From assembly GCA_014381035.1 (NCBI GenBank), contig JACMIS010000857.1, forward strand, positions 1 to 7,820: a DNA stretch of 7,820 nt, written 5' to 3'. Under the pieces are notes generated by a model that was given only the letters and a program-made list of their open reading frames with translations, was not told the origin of the DNA and made no database searches. A program made the position numbers and the translations under genes. Below are positions 1-6,155 of the stretch, piece by piece. Position 1 is the first letter of the stretch. Every line of letters begins with the position of its first letter. This DNA is from Armatimonadota bacterium. GTDB taxonomy: Bacteria > Armatimonadota > Armatimonadia > Armatimonadales > Armatimonadaceae.

Positions 1-2
1 CG

Positions 3-965
3 GGCGCACCGGAAAGTATCTGGAACATGCCTATCGGGTCGAAGGCACAGTATGTCCCAGCGAAGATTCCTCCCGCAGCAAACGTCGGTCTGGACGACGA
101 ATACATTATCCGTCTGAGTGGGAAACTGGTAGAGCGTCCGTTATATGCCCCTGACGACTGGAATAAACGGGCGGTCGGGACCAAACACCATGCCGCTCCC
201 CATCGGCAGACCGTCCCCTTACCGGATGACCTTCTATTCGAGGATGCCAGACCGGGCAACACGCCGAATAACTGTGTCGCTTTTCTATTGCCGGATAACC
301 GCACCGTGGTCAACCTCGCCCCCTTCACCCGCGTCGAAAAAGGCGGTCCCGCCTACGCCTGGGATTTTGGGGACACCGACCTGTATGGCGACGGGGTTCG
401 TGGCAGTCATGGCGCGACCCGGCTATCGGCTATCGGGGGGAGCATTCGCCGAGGCGAACTGACCAACGATGCCCCGATCCGCCACGCGATCAAAGTGGAC
501 ATCTTCGCGGAAAAAAATCTGTCTTATAATGACGACGGCACACGGGGTTACCGCTGGCCGGCTATCTCGGCGGACAGTTATGCGGCAACCTCCTATAAGG
601 CGAAAAACCCGGAGATGGAAGCGGGGGCACTTCTGGCGATTCCGCCCTCTGTGAAGGCGAGCGACCTGAACCTCAAGACACCCGTTGGGCGGAAACTGTT
701 CGCCACGTTACAAAACTACGGTGCGTACATTGTGGATGATGCAGCATGGGACTGCCACTACATTTGCGCGGAGATCGGTGTCAAGGACGAAGTGCAGACG
801 ATGTACGGCTACGATATGCATATGAACACCGGGGTGTATAAGGCCGATATAAACAAATTATTCGCCGCGCTTGCAGTCGTGAAAAATAATGGACCGAAAA
901 GCATCGGTGGTGGTACCCCGCGCCAGTCGCTAGCCCCGCCACTGACACCACCAGTAGATCATTAG
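3..965 (+). CDS. Protein of unknown function, 5' end outside the window
   Basis: The reading frame is open to the left edge (residues GAPESIWN precede the first ATG at 27), and that ATG has no ribosome binding site. The gene therefore almost certainly starts upstream and 320 residues are seen here. The visible part is soluble, with no membrane segment. It contains a WNMPIGS motif near the left edge, a Gly/His stretch GSHGATRLSAIGGSIRRGEL about 40% along, then PIRHAIKVD, a GYRWPA motif and a GALLAIPP motif. The C-terminus has a short Pro-rich tail. The pattern of conserved-looking Gly, His, Trp and Pro motifs resembles hypothetical, often secreted, bacterial proteins with a WN-PIG start, but this is recalled from memory and no function is assigned. 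A secretion signal, if there is one, would be outside the window. The next gene is on the same strand 126 bp away, with its own ribosome binding site. That it is a real protein is nearly certain; its role is unknown. Confidence 0.85.
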   Translation, partial: GAPESIWNMPIGSKAQYVPAKIPPAANVGLDDEYIIRLSGKLVERPLYAPDDWNKRAVGTKHHAAPHRQTVPLPDDLLFEDARPGNTPNNCVAFLLPDNRTVVNLAPFTRVEKGGPAYAWDFGDTDLYGDGVRGSHGATRLSAIGGSIRRGELTNDAPIRHAIKVDIFAEKNLSYNDDGTRGYRWPAISADSYAATSYKAKNPEMEAGALLAIPPSVKASDLNLKTPVGRKLFATLQNYGAYIVDDAAWDCHYICAEIGVKDEVQTMYGYDMHMNTGVYKADINKLFAALAVVKNNGPKSIGGGTPRQSLAPPLTPPVDH

Positions 966-1091
966 TCGGATTCAGTCGCCTTCTTGCGAAAACTCCCTGT
1001 TCTCCGATACAGGATTTGGCAATTCTATAGGAAGGAAACCGACCGTGAAACGCCGTACAATGAGGTAATCATCCCAAGGAGTTTTCGCACA

Positions 1092-2459
1092 ATGGCATTC
1101 GGCAGTTCCCGTTTCGGTAACCAACCCCAACAACCACAGTTTCCCGGCGCACCCTCCGGTAGCGACCCCACCGCCGGGGTAGGACAGGGCACGGCGCAAG
1201 GTCCCGCGGTACAGATGGTTAACGCCATGATCAACGAAGCCGTTCGCGTCGGTGCGTCGGATATTCACTACGAGCCGCGCAAAGACCGCGTCCAGGTCCG
1301 GTTCCGCATTGACGGCGTTCTGCACACGTGGAAAGATTTGCCGAAAGACCTACAAGACGTTTGCGCCGCCCGCATCAAAGTCATGGCGGAGTTGGACATC
1401 AATGAAAAACGGCTCCCGCAGGATGGTCGTATCTCCATCGGCTTTTCCGGTCGCTCGATTGACCTGCGCATCTCCACTCTGCCGGTCATGTACGGCGAAA
1501 AAGTCGTGATGCGACTTCTCGACCGGGGGATGTCGTTCCGCCCGCTGGACGCACTGGACTTTTCCCCGCACAACAAAGTCGCGTTCGAGAATTTGATCCA
1601 TCAGCCGCTCGGTCTGCTTTTAGTCACCGGACCGACCGGTTCCGGCAAAACGACCACACTGTACTCTGCACTCAACGTTCTGCGCAACAAGTCGAATAAT
1701 ATTGTTACCTGCGAGGACCCGATTGAGTACGATATGGACGGGGTGAACCAGTCGCAAGTCTTCGAGAAGATCGGCTTGACGTTCGCGCGTCAATTGCGTT
1801 CTATCCTGCGTCAGGACCCGGATGTGATCCTTGTCGGAGAAACGCGGGATTCGGAAACGGCGGAGATCGCCTTCCGCGCCGCGATGACCGGGCACATGGT
1901 GCTTTCCACCCTGCACTCGAATGACGCCCCGACCGCGGTCACCCGTCTGACCGACATGGGGGTTCCGCCGTTCCTGATCTCGTCCGGGCTTATCGGTATG
2001 GTCGCCCAGCGATTGGTGCGCCGTTTATGCGCGAATTGCCGCCGACAGGGACCACCGACTCCGCAACAGGCTGCGCTACTTTCTATCTCCCAAAGCGAGA
2101 AGATTTTCCATCCGGTCGGGTGCCAGCAATGTGAGGGCACCGGCTACAAAGGAAGAATCGGTATCCACGAAGTCGTTTCCGTGGACGAACACTTCTCCCG
2201 GCTGATCATGGATCGCGCCCCGTCCTCTGATCTGCGACGCGCCGCGCAAGCTGCGGGAATGGTACCGATGCGCGAGGATGCTCTGCTGAAGATGCGAGGG
2301 GGATTGACCAGTCCCGAGGATGTCATCCGCCAGGTGTTCCTGCGCGTGGACGAGTACGATGCGACGCCAGCACCGCCAACCCCGGTCGCGCCAGCTGCTC
2401 CCGCGCAAATCGAAGCGGCTCCCGTCGCAGGTGGTATGCCGATGATCCCCGGCATATAG
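1092..2459 (+). CDS. GspE/PilB-type secretion or pilus-assembly ATPase without N-terminal MshEN domain
   Basis: Hexameric cytoplasmic ATPase that would power pilus or pseudopilus extension in a type IV pilus or type II secretion machine. It is 455 aa. The ATG at 1092 is chosen because AAGGAG (1076-1081) lies 10 nt upstream; a TTG at 984 would add 36 residues with no family match. Residues 1-38 are a Gln/Pro/Gly-rich linker. The N2 domain starts near residue 40, with ASDIHYEP at 55-62 and FRIDGVLH at 71-78. Walker A GPTGSGKT is at 180-187, the Asp box at about 208-214 (EDPIEYD), Walker B at 242-250 (DPDVILVGE) and the His-box LSTLHSND at 271-278. Zinc-type cysteine pairs are C313/C316 and C344/C347. 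The cysteine pairs point to the GspE/PilB branch rather than the PilT retraction ATPases. Most members are over 500 aa with an N-terminal MshEN domain; here that domain is absent. The tail (about 426-455) is Pro/Ala-rich. No pilin, GspF/PilC or GspD gene is visible nearby. Confidence 0.93.
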   Translation: MAFGSSRFGNQPQQPQFPGAPSGSDPTAGVGQGTAQGPAVQMVNAMINEAVRVGASDIHYEPRKDRVQVRFRIDGVLHTWKDLPKDLQDVCAARIKVMAELDINEKRLPQDGRISIGFSGRSIDLRISTLPVMYGEKVVMRLLDRGMSFRPLDALDFSPHNKVAFENLIHQPLGLLLVTGPTGSGKTTTLYSALNVLRNKSNNIVTCEDPIEYDMDGVNQSQVFEKIGLTFARQLRSILRQDPDVILVGETRDSETAEIAFRAAMTGHMVLSTLHSNDAPTAVTRLTDMGVPPFLISSGLIGMVAQRLVRRLCANCRRQGPPTPQQAALLSISQSEKIFHPVGCQQCEGTGYKGRIGIHEVVSVDEHFSRLIMDRAPSSDLRRAAQAAGMVPMREDALLKMRGGLTSPEDVIRQVFLRVDEYDATPAPPTPVAPAAPAQIEAAPVAGGMPMIPGI

Positions 2460-2467
2460 TCTCTTCT

Positions 2468-2499
2468 TGCCGGTTCTCTCGAAAACAAGGGAACCGGCA
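2468..2499. terminator. Hairpin between convergent genes, possible shared terminator
   Basis: GCCGGTTC (2469-2476) pairs perfectly with GAACCGGC (2491-2498). A T-A pair extends it outward and three inner pairs (one wobble) extend it inward, leaving an 8-nt loop. It fills the 42-bp gap between the stop codons of the ATPase (+) and the leftward membrane protein (-). Neither side has a real U-tract, so it is a weak intrinsic terminator at best. It may instead stop transcription with Rho or protect both mRNA 3' ends. Confidence 0.55.
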
Positions 2500-2501
2500 C
2501 T

Positions 2502-3095
2502 TCACTTGCCTCGTTTCGGCGTTGTGACAGCGTAACCAACGCGCATTTTCACAGAACTACCTTCCACAGTGCCGAGCGTGATCACGGTGCCGTGCAAATA
2601 TGTACCGCTTTGTGTCTTCCAGTGAAAAGGCTTGTCACCGAGCGTGGTTTGCATGGTGCTGGTGAGACGGTTTTCCTGTTTTGCCATCCCCAACCATGAA
2701 CGTTGCGTTTCCACGGTTTCGGATACCACAGTTACGTGGGAGAACTCTTTATGGTCGGCGATTTGCGGTATGATTTCGATAGTACAAGCACTTGTCGTGT
2801 TGGGTTGTGCCGGTTTGACACTCCCACTCAAACTGCCCCCACTGTAGTACACGACAATCGGGATCGGTCCTTTCTCTTGATCACTGACAGAAAGACGAAG
2901 CGAACCACCCTCCGTATTGTTGATTGAGGAGCGACTTACGACGTCGATACGGAATTGCCCACGCTCCAGCCCGCCACGGGGTGAAAGAAATCGCGCGACG
3001 GAGAATCCGGCAAAAAGCAGGGCGACGAAAACCAAAACGATGCCAATCGTGCGGTTGGAAAGGGGACTGCGCTGTGCTGGGTACAAAGGTGTCAT
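2502..3095 (-). CDS. Membrane-anchored protein of unknown function
   Basis: A 197-aa protein I do not recognise. One strongly hydrophobic segment (about residues 16-36, TIGIVLVFVALLFAGFSVARF) is preceded by two arginines and has no signal-peptidase-like cleavage site. It looks like an uncleaved N-terminal anchor with the rest of the protein outside the membrane. Residues 45-197 are rich in Thr, Ser and Val in alternating patterns typical of a beta-strand domain (for example SHVTVVSETVETQ and GTYLHGTVITLGTVEGSSVKMRVGYAV). The only cysteine is near residue 103. The start is supported by AAAGGA on the minus strand (3102-3107), 6 nt before the ATG. It lies 75 bp downstream of the SDR gene on the same strand, so the two could be cotranscribed, though nothing ties their functions together. 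It converges on the pilus-type ATPase gene. Confidence 0.8.
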   Translation of the reverse strand: MTPLYPAQRSPLSNRTIGIVLVFVALLFAGFSVARFLSPRGGLERGQFRIDVVSRSSINNTEGGSLRLSVSDQEKGPIPIVVYYSGGSLSGSVKPAQPNTTSACTIEIIPQIADHKEFSHVTVVSETVETQRSWLGMAKQENRLTSTMQTTLGDKPFHWKTQSGTYLHGTVITLGTVEGSSVKMRVGYAVTTPKRGK

Positions 3096-3170
3096 GACGA
3101 TTCCTTTCGATTCGATTCCTGCATAACCGACACCTGGTACCCGCCTGCGGTTGCATCACGGTTTGCAGCT

Positions 3171-3956
3171 TCAGCGTAAAAGTGACGCTCCGCCATCTAC
3201 GTACAATTCGACGCCAGATATGTGTCGCGACAGGTCGGAGGCGAGAAAAACACAGGCTCCGGCGACATCCTGCGGTTCGCCCTGCCCTTCATTCAAAGCG
3301 GGCGAGCCTCCTGGGAGTTCGACGGCGATTCCGATCTCATCCGTGTGACGTTGCTCTGTGTTTGCGCCGATGTTGGTATGGATGGCACCGGGACAGATCG
3401 CGTTTGCCCGGATGCCGTGCCGCCCCAGTTCCAGAGCCATCATTTTCATAAACGCGACCTGTCCGGCTTTCGATGTGCTATATGCCGACGCCCCAGGATT
3501 ACTGAACGTGCGATTGCCATTCACGGATGAAGTAATGATGATGCTGCCGCCCGCCGGGTTCGCTTTCAAATGCGGGACGGCATACTTGACCGTAAGAAAC
3601 GTTCCGCGCAGGTTGATTCCCTGGGTCCGATCCCATTCCTCGACGGAAATCTCCTCGACCGGTGCCCAGACCCCATTGATACCGGCGTTCGCGAATACAA
3701 TGTCGATGCGTCCGAAACGGGCTATGGTTGCCTCGACAAACGCTTCGACCTGACTCGCATCGCTAACATCGCAGGGCGTAAACAGTGCGTCACCTACGGT
3801 ACTGTTGATTATTTTGGCGAGTGCCTCCCCCTGTTCCACAGAAACGTCCGCGAGGGATAGTTTCGCCCCCTCCTGTGCGAATCGGAGTGCGGTCCCTTTC
3901 CCGATCCCGGACGCAGCCCCCGTAATCAGCGCGACTTTGCCATCTAACATTCCCAT
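3171..3956 (-). CDS. SDR-family NAD(P)-dependent oxidoreductase
   Basis: Classical short-chain dehydrogenase/reductase, 261 aa, the usual length; a soluble Rossmann enzyme that oxidises or reduces an alcohol/carbonyl pair. The cofactor motif TGxxxGIG is at residues 12-19 (TGAASGIG). Asp37 at the end of the second strand favours NAD(H) by the family rule. NAG is at 90-92, and the catalytic residues are N115, S144, Y159 and K163 (YSTSK). The serine-to-tyrosine spacing is 15 rather than the usual 13, caused by the segment NGNRTFSNPG. The same arrangement occurs in a recognisable SDR subgroup with SSVNG-RTFSNPGA-AYS-SKA, recalled from memory. The C-terminus GVELYVDGGASLL is the normal SDR ending. 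The substrate cannot be predicted. A GGGGGA about 8 nt upstream can act as ribosome binding site. It is followed 75 bp later by the membrane protein gene and diverges from the acidic protein gene. Confidence 0.92.
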   Translation of the reverse strand: MGMLDGKVALITGAASGIGKGTALRFAQEGAKLSLADVSVEQGEALAKIINSTVGDALFTPCDVSDASQVEAFVEATIARFGRIDIVFANAGINGVWAPVEEISVEEWDRTQGINLRGTFLTVKYAVPHLKANPAGGSIIITSSVNGNRTFSNPGASAYSTSKAGQVAFMKMMALELGRHGIRANAICPGAIHTNIGANTEQRHTDEIGIAVELPGGSPALNEGQGEPQDVAGACVFLASDLSRHISGVELYVDGGASLLR

Positions 3957-3990
3957 GGATACTATCCCCCGTGCAAGGTATTCGGGGTGC

Positions 3991-4039
3991 GTTTACCCTT
4001 ATTTCTTTCAGGTTAATCTCCTCGCGGAAGCGGGTAAAC
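3991..4039. promoter_or_regulatory. Inverted repeat in the divergent intergenic region, possible operator pair
   Basis: GTTTACCC (3991-3998) and its exact reverse complement GGGTAAAC (4032-4039) lie 41 bp centre to centre, close to four helical turns. They sit in the 114-bp gap between the divergent SDR and acidic-protein genes, where promoters of both should be. This spacing suits two operator half-sites bound cooperatively, but chance is possible for 8 bp. I found no convincing -35/-10 pair for either gene here. Confidence 0.3.
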
Positions 4040-4070
4040 CAATAACGCTTTGGAGAGGAAGCAAGATGAG

Positions 4071-4715
4071 ATGACAAACACCACCCCTGAAATGAAATCG
4101 TTCGCGGAAGAAGCCGGCTTTAAGCCGCAAGACATGCCACCCGCGAATCATCCCTTGTTTGAAAACAACGCCGAGGTGCGTTCGCTGGGCGACATTGTGG
4201 ACGCGCGGACCGAGGGTTTGACGGACGATATTGACGAAGGCGACCGCGACGATGCCAGCACCGGCAAAACGTCATTCGACGCATTGGACGAAGAAGACGA
4301 ATACATGACCCGCGCCGACTTCGAGGATTCGATGCTAAGTTCCGACCCCGACAGCGAAGCCGGGGACGACTCCTCGGAAATGATTGCCGGGGCGGGTCTG
4401 GATCGTGCGCCGGACATTACCGGAACGGTTCGCGGTCTCGCACCAGGCATGAGCACCCATCTGCCCCTGGATTTAGGAGCGGATGGCTTTCAGATCATCG
4501 AACCGGAGGATGCGGGTGACCTTCGCGCCAGTGCGGTAGATGTGACGAACTACAACTTAGCCGATTCGCTGGAAGAAATGGCGGAAATCGATCCGTACAA
4601 CGCTACGCTCGCGGACAGCGATTCCGAGGATGACGGGCATCGAATCCCGGTCGGTACGGACGGCAAAGTAATGTCTACAGACGACACGCTCGATGCCACT
4701 CGCCGATTGCAGTAA
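4071..4715 (+). CDS. Highly acidic protein of unknown function
   Basis: A 214-aa protein with no membrane segment, no cysteine and no recognisable domain. About 54 residues are Asp or Glu against about 14 Lys or Arg, giving a net charge near -40. The acidic residues cluster at 41-61, 73-86 and 91-100 and again at 182-188, separated by a less charged Gly/Leu/Pro segment around 117-140. Low hydrophobicity and many Ser, Asp and Gly residues suggest much of it is disordered. The ATG at 4071 is chosen because GGAGAGGAA (4052-4060) lies at a workable distance and the residues a TTG at 4050 would add encode the ribosome binding site itself. The gene ends just before a strong intrinsic terminator, so it is a single-gene unit with a real transcript end. 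The codon pattern looks native. A metal- or nucleic-acid-mimicking role would be speculation. Confidence 0.8.
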   Translation: MTNTTPEMKSFAEEAGFKPQDMPPANHPLFENNAEVRSLGDIVDARTEGLTDDIDEGDRDDASTGKTSFDALDEEDEYMTRADFEDSMLSSDPDSEAGDDSSEMIAGAGLDRAPDITGTVRGLAPGMSTHLPLDLGADGFQIIEPEDAGDLRASAVDVTNYNLADSLEEMAEIDPYNATLADSDSEDDGHRIPVGTDGKVMSTDDTLDATRRLQ

Positions 4716-4726
4716 TGACGGGAAAC

Positions 4727-4760
4727 AAAAAAGCCGCCCGGTAAAATCGGGCGGCTTTTT
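4727..4760. terminator. Bidirectional intrinsic terminator
   Basis: GCCGCCCG (4733-4740) pairs perfectly with CGGGCGGC (4748-4755) around a 7-nt loop. Six A's precede the stem and five T's follow it, so it works in both directions. Rightward it ends the acidic-protein transcript 12 bp after its stop codon. Leftward it ends the tRNA-Leu transcript, whose 3' end is at 4771. Confidence 0.93.
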
Positions 4761-4770
4761 CAGGTTCGGA

Positions 4771-4851
4771 TGCCCAGAGGGGGACTTGAACCCCCATGCC
4801 TTGCGGCACCAGCTCCTGAGACTGGCGTGTCTACCATTTCACCATCTGGGC
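4771..4851 (-). tRNA. tRNA-Leu, anticodon CAG
   Basis: An 81-nt tRNA read on the minus strand. The acceptor stem GCCCAGA (4845-4851) pairs with TCTGGGC (4772-4778), followed by discriminator A at 4771. The anticodon stem CCAGT/GCTGG (4821-4825 and 4809-4813) closes the loop CTCAGGA, giving anticodon CAG (4816-4818) for the CUG codon. The D arm contains AAATGGTAGACAC and the T arm GGTTCAAGTCC. A long variable arm (TGCCGCAAGGCA) is the class II mark of tRNA-Leu. CCA is not encoded: TCC follows the discriminator, so it must be added by nucleotidyltransferase. It is transcribed from its own promoter just upstream and ends at the bidirectional terminator at 4727-4760. Confidence 0.96.
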
Positions 4852-4869
4852 GTGATTATGAACGGCGAT

Positions 4870-4898
4870 ATGTTATCGCGGCGGGGTGCCATTGTCAA
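4870..4898 (-). promoter_or_regulatory. Promoter of tRNA-Leu
   Basis: On the minus strand a perfect -35 box TTGACA (4893-4898) is followed by exactly 17 bp and then TAACAT (4870-4875, four of six matches to TATAAT). The start would be near 4863, about 12 nt before the mature tRNA 5' end at 4851. The -10 box overlaps the TAA stop codon (4873-4875) of the upstream gene and the -35 lies in its last codons. Confidence 0.65.
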
Positions 4899-5511
4899 GA
4901 AGCGACACGACTATATCACGGACGTGGGAGCGCAGTTCCTGCCTCGAGGGTGCGGCGGCGATCTCGGGGAGCAGGGGATCACCCCGCCGTATCATGTGCA
5001 GGAATCTTATGGCGGCAAGGAGTAAGCGGGCAAACGGCGCGGTGAGGTCGCGCCCCGGAGCGGACGACCAGATTCGGCGGGCAAGTCGGGAAACATCATC
5101 GGCGTAAATAGCCGACTGACCATGATTATCCGCCGAAAGTGCTTTCGTAAGTGCGGAAACGATCTGATCCTGGTACTTATTCTGCCAGACTCCTTCCGTC
5201 TCGAACACGCGGGCGAGGGCGGGGATAGCCCTCGGGTCGTTCCGGTCGGCGAGGAGGAGCGATGCGCGGACGCCCGCTTTGCGTCGCGGGATCTTCCCCC
5301 CGGCGGACGGCATAAACCCGATGGTGGCGAACGCCGTGTAAAGCAACGCCGCGTAGGAGTGCGGTTCCGGTTGCGCATCGGCGGAGATGCTTGCCAGCGT
5401 ATTGTTCGCCACTTCTACGGCGTTGTTGTCGAGAAAGTTTTGCGTGTAGCGGCTGGGGTACCAATCCTCTTGAGCAAGCCAGTAGCGCAGCGTTTCTTCC
5501 GTTTCTGTCAT
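4873..5511 (-). CDS. Soluble helical protein of unknown function
   Basis: A 212-aa protein I do not recognise. It has no signal peptide or membrane segment and no cysteine. It looks mainly helical: an N-terminal segment rich in Trp and Tyr (YWLAQEDWYPSRYTQNF, about 9-25), then a run of amphipathic helices. A stretch around 90-107 (NDPRAIPALARVFETEGV) has the spacing and composition of a HEAT-type repeat, a faint resemblance only. Arg is plentiful in the second half. The ATG at 5511 has no Shine-Dalgarno sequence. The best promoter match would start the mRNA about 3 nt before the ATG, so translation may be leaderless. The gene diverges from guaD with only 78 bp between them, and its 3' end carries the tRNA-Leu promoter. 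Real coding is likely because the frame stays open over its full length and starts and stops cleanly against neighbouring signals. Confidence 0.72.
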   Translation of the reverse strand: MTETEETLRYWLAQEDWYPSRYTQNFLDNNAVEVANNTLASISADAQPEPHSYAALLYTAFATIGFMPSAGGKIPRRKAGVRASLLLADRNDPRAIPALARVFETEGVWQNKYQDQIVSALTKALSADNHGQSAIYADDVSRLARRIWSSAPGRDLTAPFARLLLAAIRFLHMIRRGDPLLPEIAAAPSRQELRSHVRDIVVSLLDNGTPPR

Positions 5512-5520
5512 CGTAAAATC

Positions 5521-5549
5521 ATGCTACTTGTTCCCGAACCGGAGTGCAA
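5521..5549 (-). promoter_or_regulatory. Candidate promoter for the leftward 212-aa gene
   Basis: On the minus strand TTGCAC (5544-5549) is followed by 17 bp and TAGCAT (5521-5526, four of six -10 matches). The predicted start is near 5514, about 3 nt before the ATG at 5511, which would give an essentially leaderless mRNA. This fits the lack of a Shine-Dalgarno sequence. Confidence 0.4.
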
Positions 5550-5552
5550 GCG

Positions 5553-5581
5553 TTGCGACCGCGAAGAGTCCGCGGCACAAT
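5553..5581 (+). promoter_or_regulatory. Candidate promoter for guaD
   Basis: TTGCGA (5553-5558) is followed by 17 bp and CACAAT (5576-5581, four of six -10 matches). The predicted start is near 5588, about 2 nt before the guaD ATG, again suggesting a leaderless mRNA. The -35 box is only 3 bp from the -35 box of the divergent promoter. The same TTGCGA box recurs in the metK promoter. Confidence 0.42.
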
Positions 5582-5589
5582 GAACGGTT

Positions 5590-6063
5590 ATGACACACGA
5601 AGAACTACTCCAGGAAGCGATCCGACTTTCGCTTGAAAATCAGAAACAGGGTGGGGGACCTTTCGGCGCGGTGATCGCTCGCGCGGGTAAGATTATCGCG
5701 GCATCCGGCAATCGCGTCACCGCCACGAACGACCCGACTGCCCACGCCGAGGTCAGCACGATACGGCTTGCCTGTGAAAACCTGCAAACGTTCACTCTCA
5801 CCGGTTGCGAAATCTACTCCTCGTGCGAGCCGTGTCCGATGTGTCTCGGCGCGATCTATTGGGCACGCCTCGACGCCCTGCATTTCGCCGCGACCCGTGG
5901 CGACGCGGCGCAGGGTGGCTTTGACGACGCATTCCTGTATGAGGAGTTCGCGAAGCCGATCACGGACCGCTCACTGGCATCACATCACGTCGTCCATCTG
6001 CAAAAAGAAGCCATCGCCGCGTTCGAGTCGTGGCGCGAGAAGATGGATCGCGTCGCGTACTGA
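5590..6063 (+). CDS. guaD: Guanine deaminase, cytidine-deaminase fold
   Basis: Hydrolyses guanine to xanthine and ammonia in purine salvage and catabolism; a cytoplasmic zinc enzyme. It is 157 aa, one residue longer than B. subtilis GuaD as I recall it, and similar to it throughout. [16 protein letters not shown] is at about 22-37 and TAHAEV at 50-55, giving zinc ligand H52 and the proton-shuttling E54. [16 protein letters not shown] is at 78-93, with zinc ligands C82 and C85. The motif [14 protein letters not shown] (106-119) and the aromatic C-terminal end AFESWRE...VAY mark the guanine deaminase branch rather than the tRNA adenosine deaminase TadA. In that branch the C-terminal segment swaps between the two subunits and its last Tyr helps bind guanine; here it is Tyr157. 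There is no clear Shine-Dalgarno sequence before the ATG. The gene is followed by sodA 92 bp away, which has its own promoter-like element. Confidence 0.9.
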   Translation: MTHEELLQEAIRLSLENQKQGGGPFGAVIARAGKIIAASGNRVTATNDPTAHAEVSTIRLACENLQTFTLTGCEIYSSCEPCPMCLGAIYWARLDALHFAATRGDAAQGGFDDAFLYEEFAKPITDRSLASHHVVHLQKEAIAAFESWREKMDRVAY

Positions 6064-6066
6064 AAT

Positions 6067-6086
6067 CGAATCGGATTCGGTATACT
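6067..6086 (+). promoter_or_regulatory. Candidate sodA -10 box with an adjoining inverted repeat
   Basis: TATACT (6081-6086) matches five of six bases of the -10 consensus and lies in the gap between guaD and sodA. No good -35 box is present at the right distance. Directly upstream, CGAATC-G-GATTCG (6067-6079) is a perfect 6-bp inverted repeat with a 1-bp centre, placed between where -35 and -10 would be. This is a classic operator position. A weak -35 plus a symmetric element would suit a regulated promoter, for example one responding to oxidants or metal. The predicted leader is about 60 nt and contains a small CGCGA/TCGCG hairpin (6097-6113). Confidence 0.42.
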
Positions 6087-6155
6087 TTTGCCGTGCCGCG
6101 AACGATTCTCGCGCCACAAACCGGAAATCAATTTTTCGCAAGGAGCGAACTTACT

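Noticed and set aside
27..29. ATG at 27 as the true start of the first gene
   Set aside because: No ribosome binding site precedes it, and the frame is open and protein-like up to the window edge.
984..1091. TTG at 984 as start of the pilus-type ATPase
   Set aside because: The 36 added residues match nothing in the family, and AAGGAG sits at the right distance from the ATG at 1092. TTGCGA at 984 could instead be a weak -35 box.
4771..4851. tRNA-Leu as an attachment site for an integrated element
   Set aside because: No integrase, no repeated tRNA 3' fragment and no foreign-looking genes nearby.
4693..5025. Reading frame crossing the terminator and the tRNA gene
   Set aside because: It runs through an intrinsic terminator and a complete tRNA on the opposite strand, so it cannot be a real gene.
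5122..5583. 153-aa plus-strand frame opposite the 212-aa leftward gene
   Set aside because: It ends inside the divergent promoter region and overlaps guaD signals. The minus-strand frame has cleaner ends, though the choice rests on context because neither protein is recognised.
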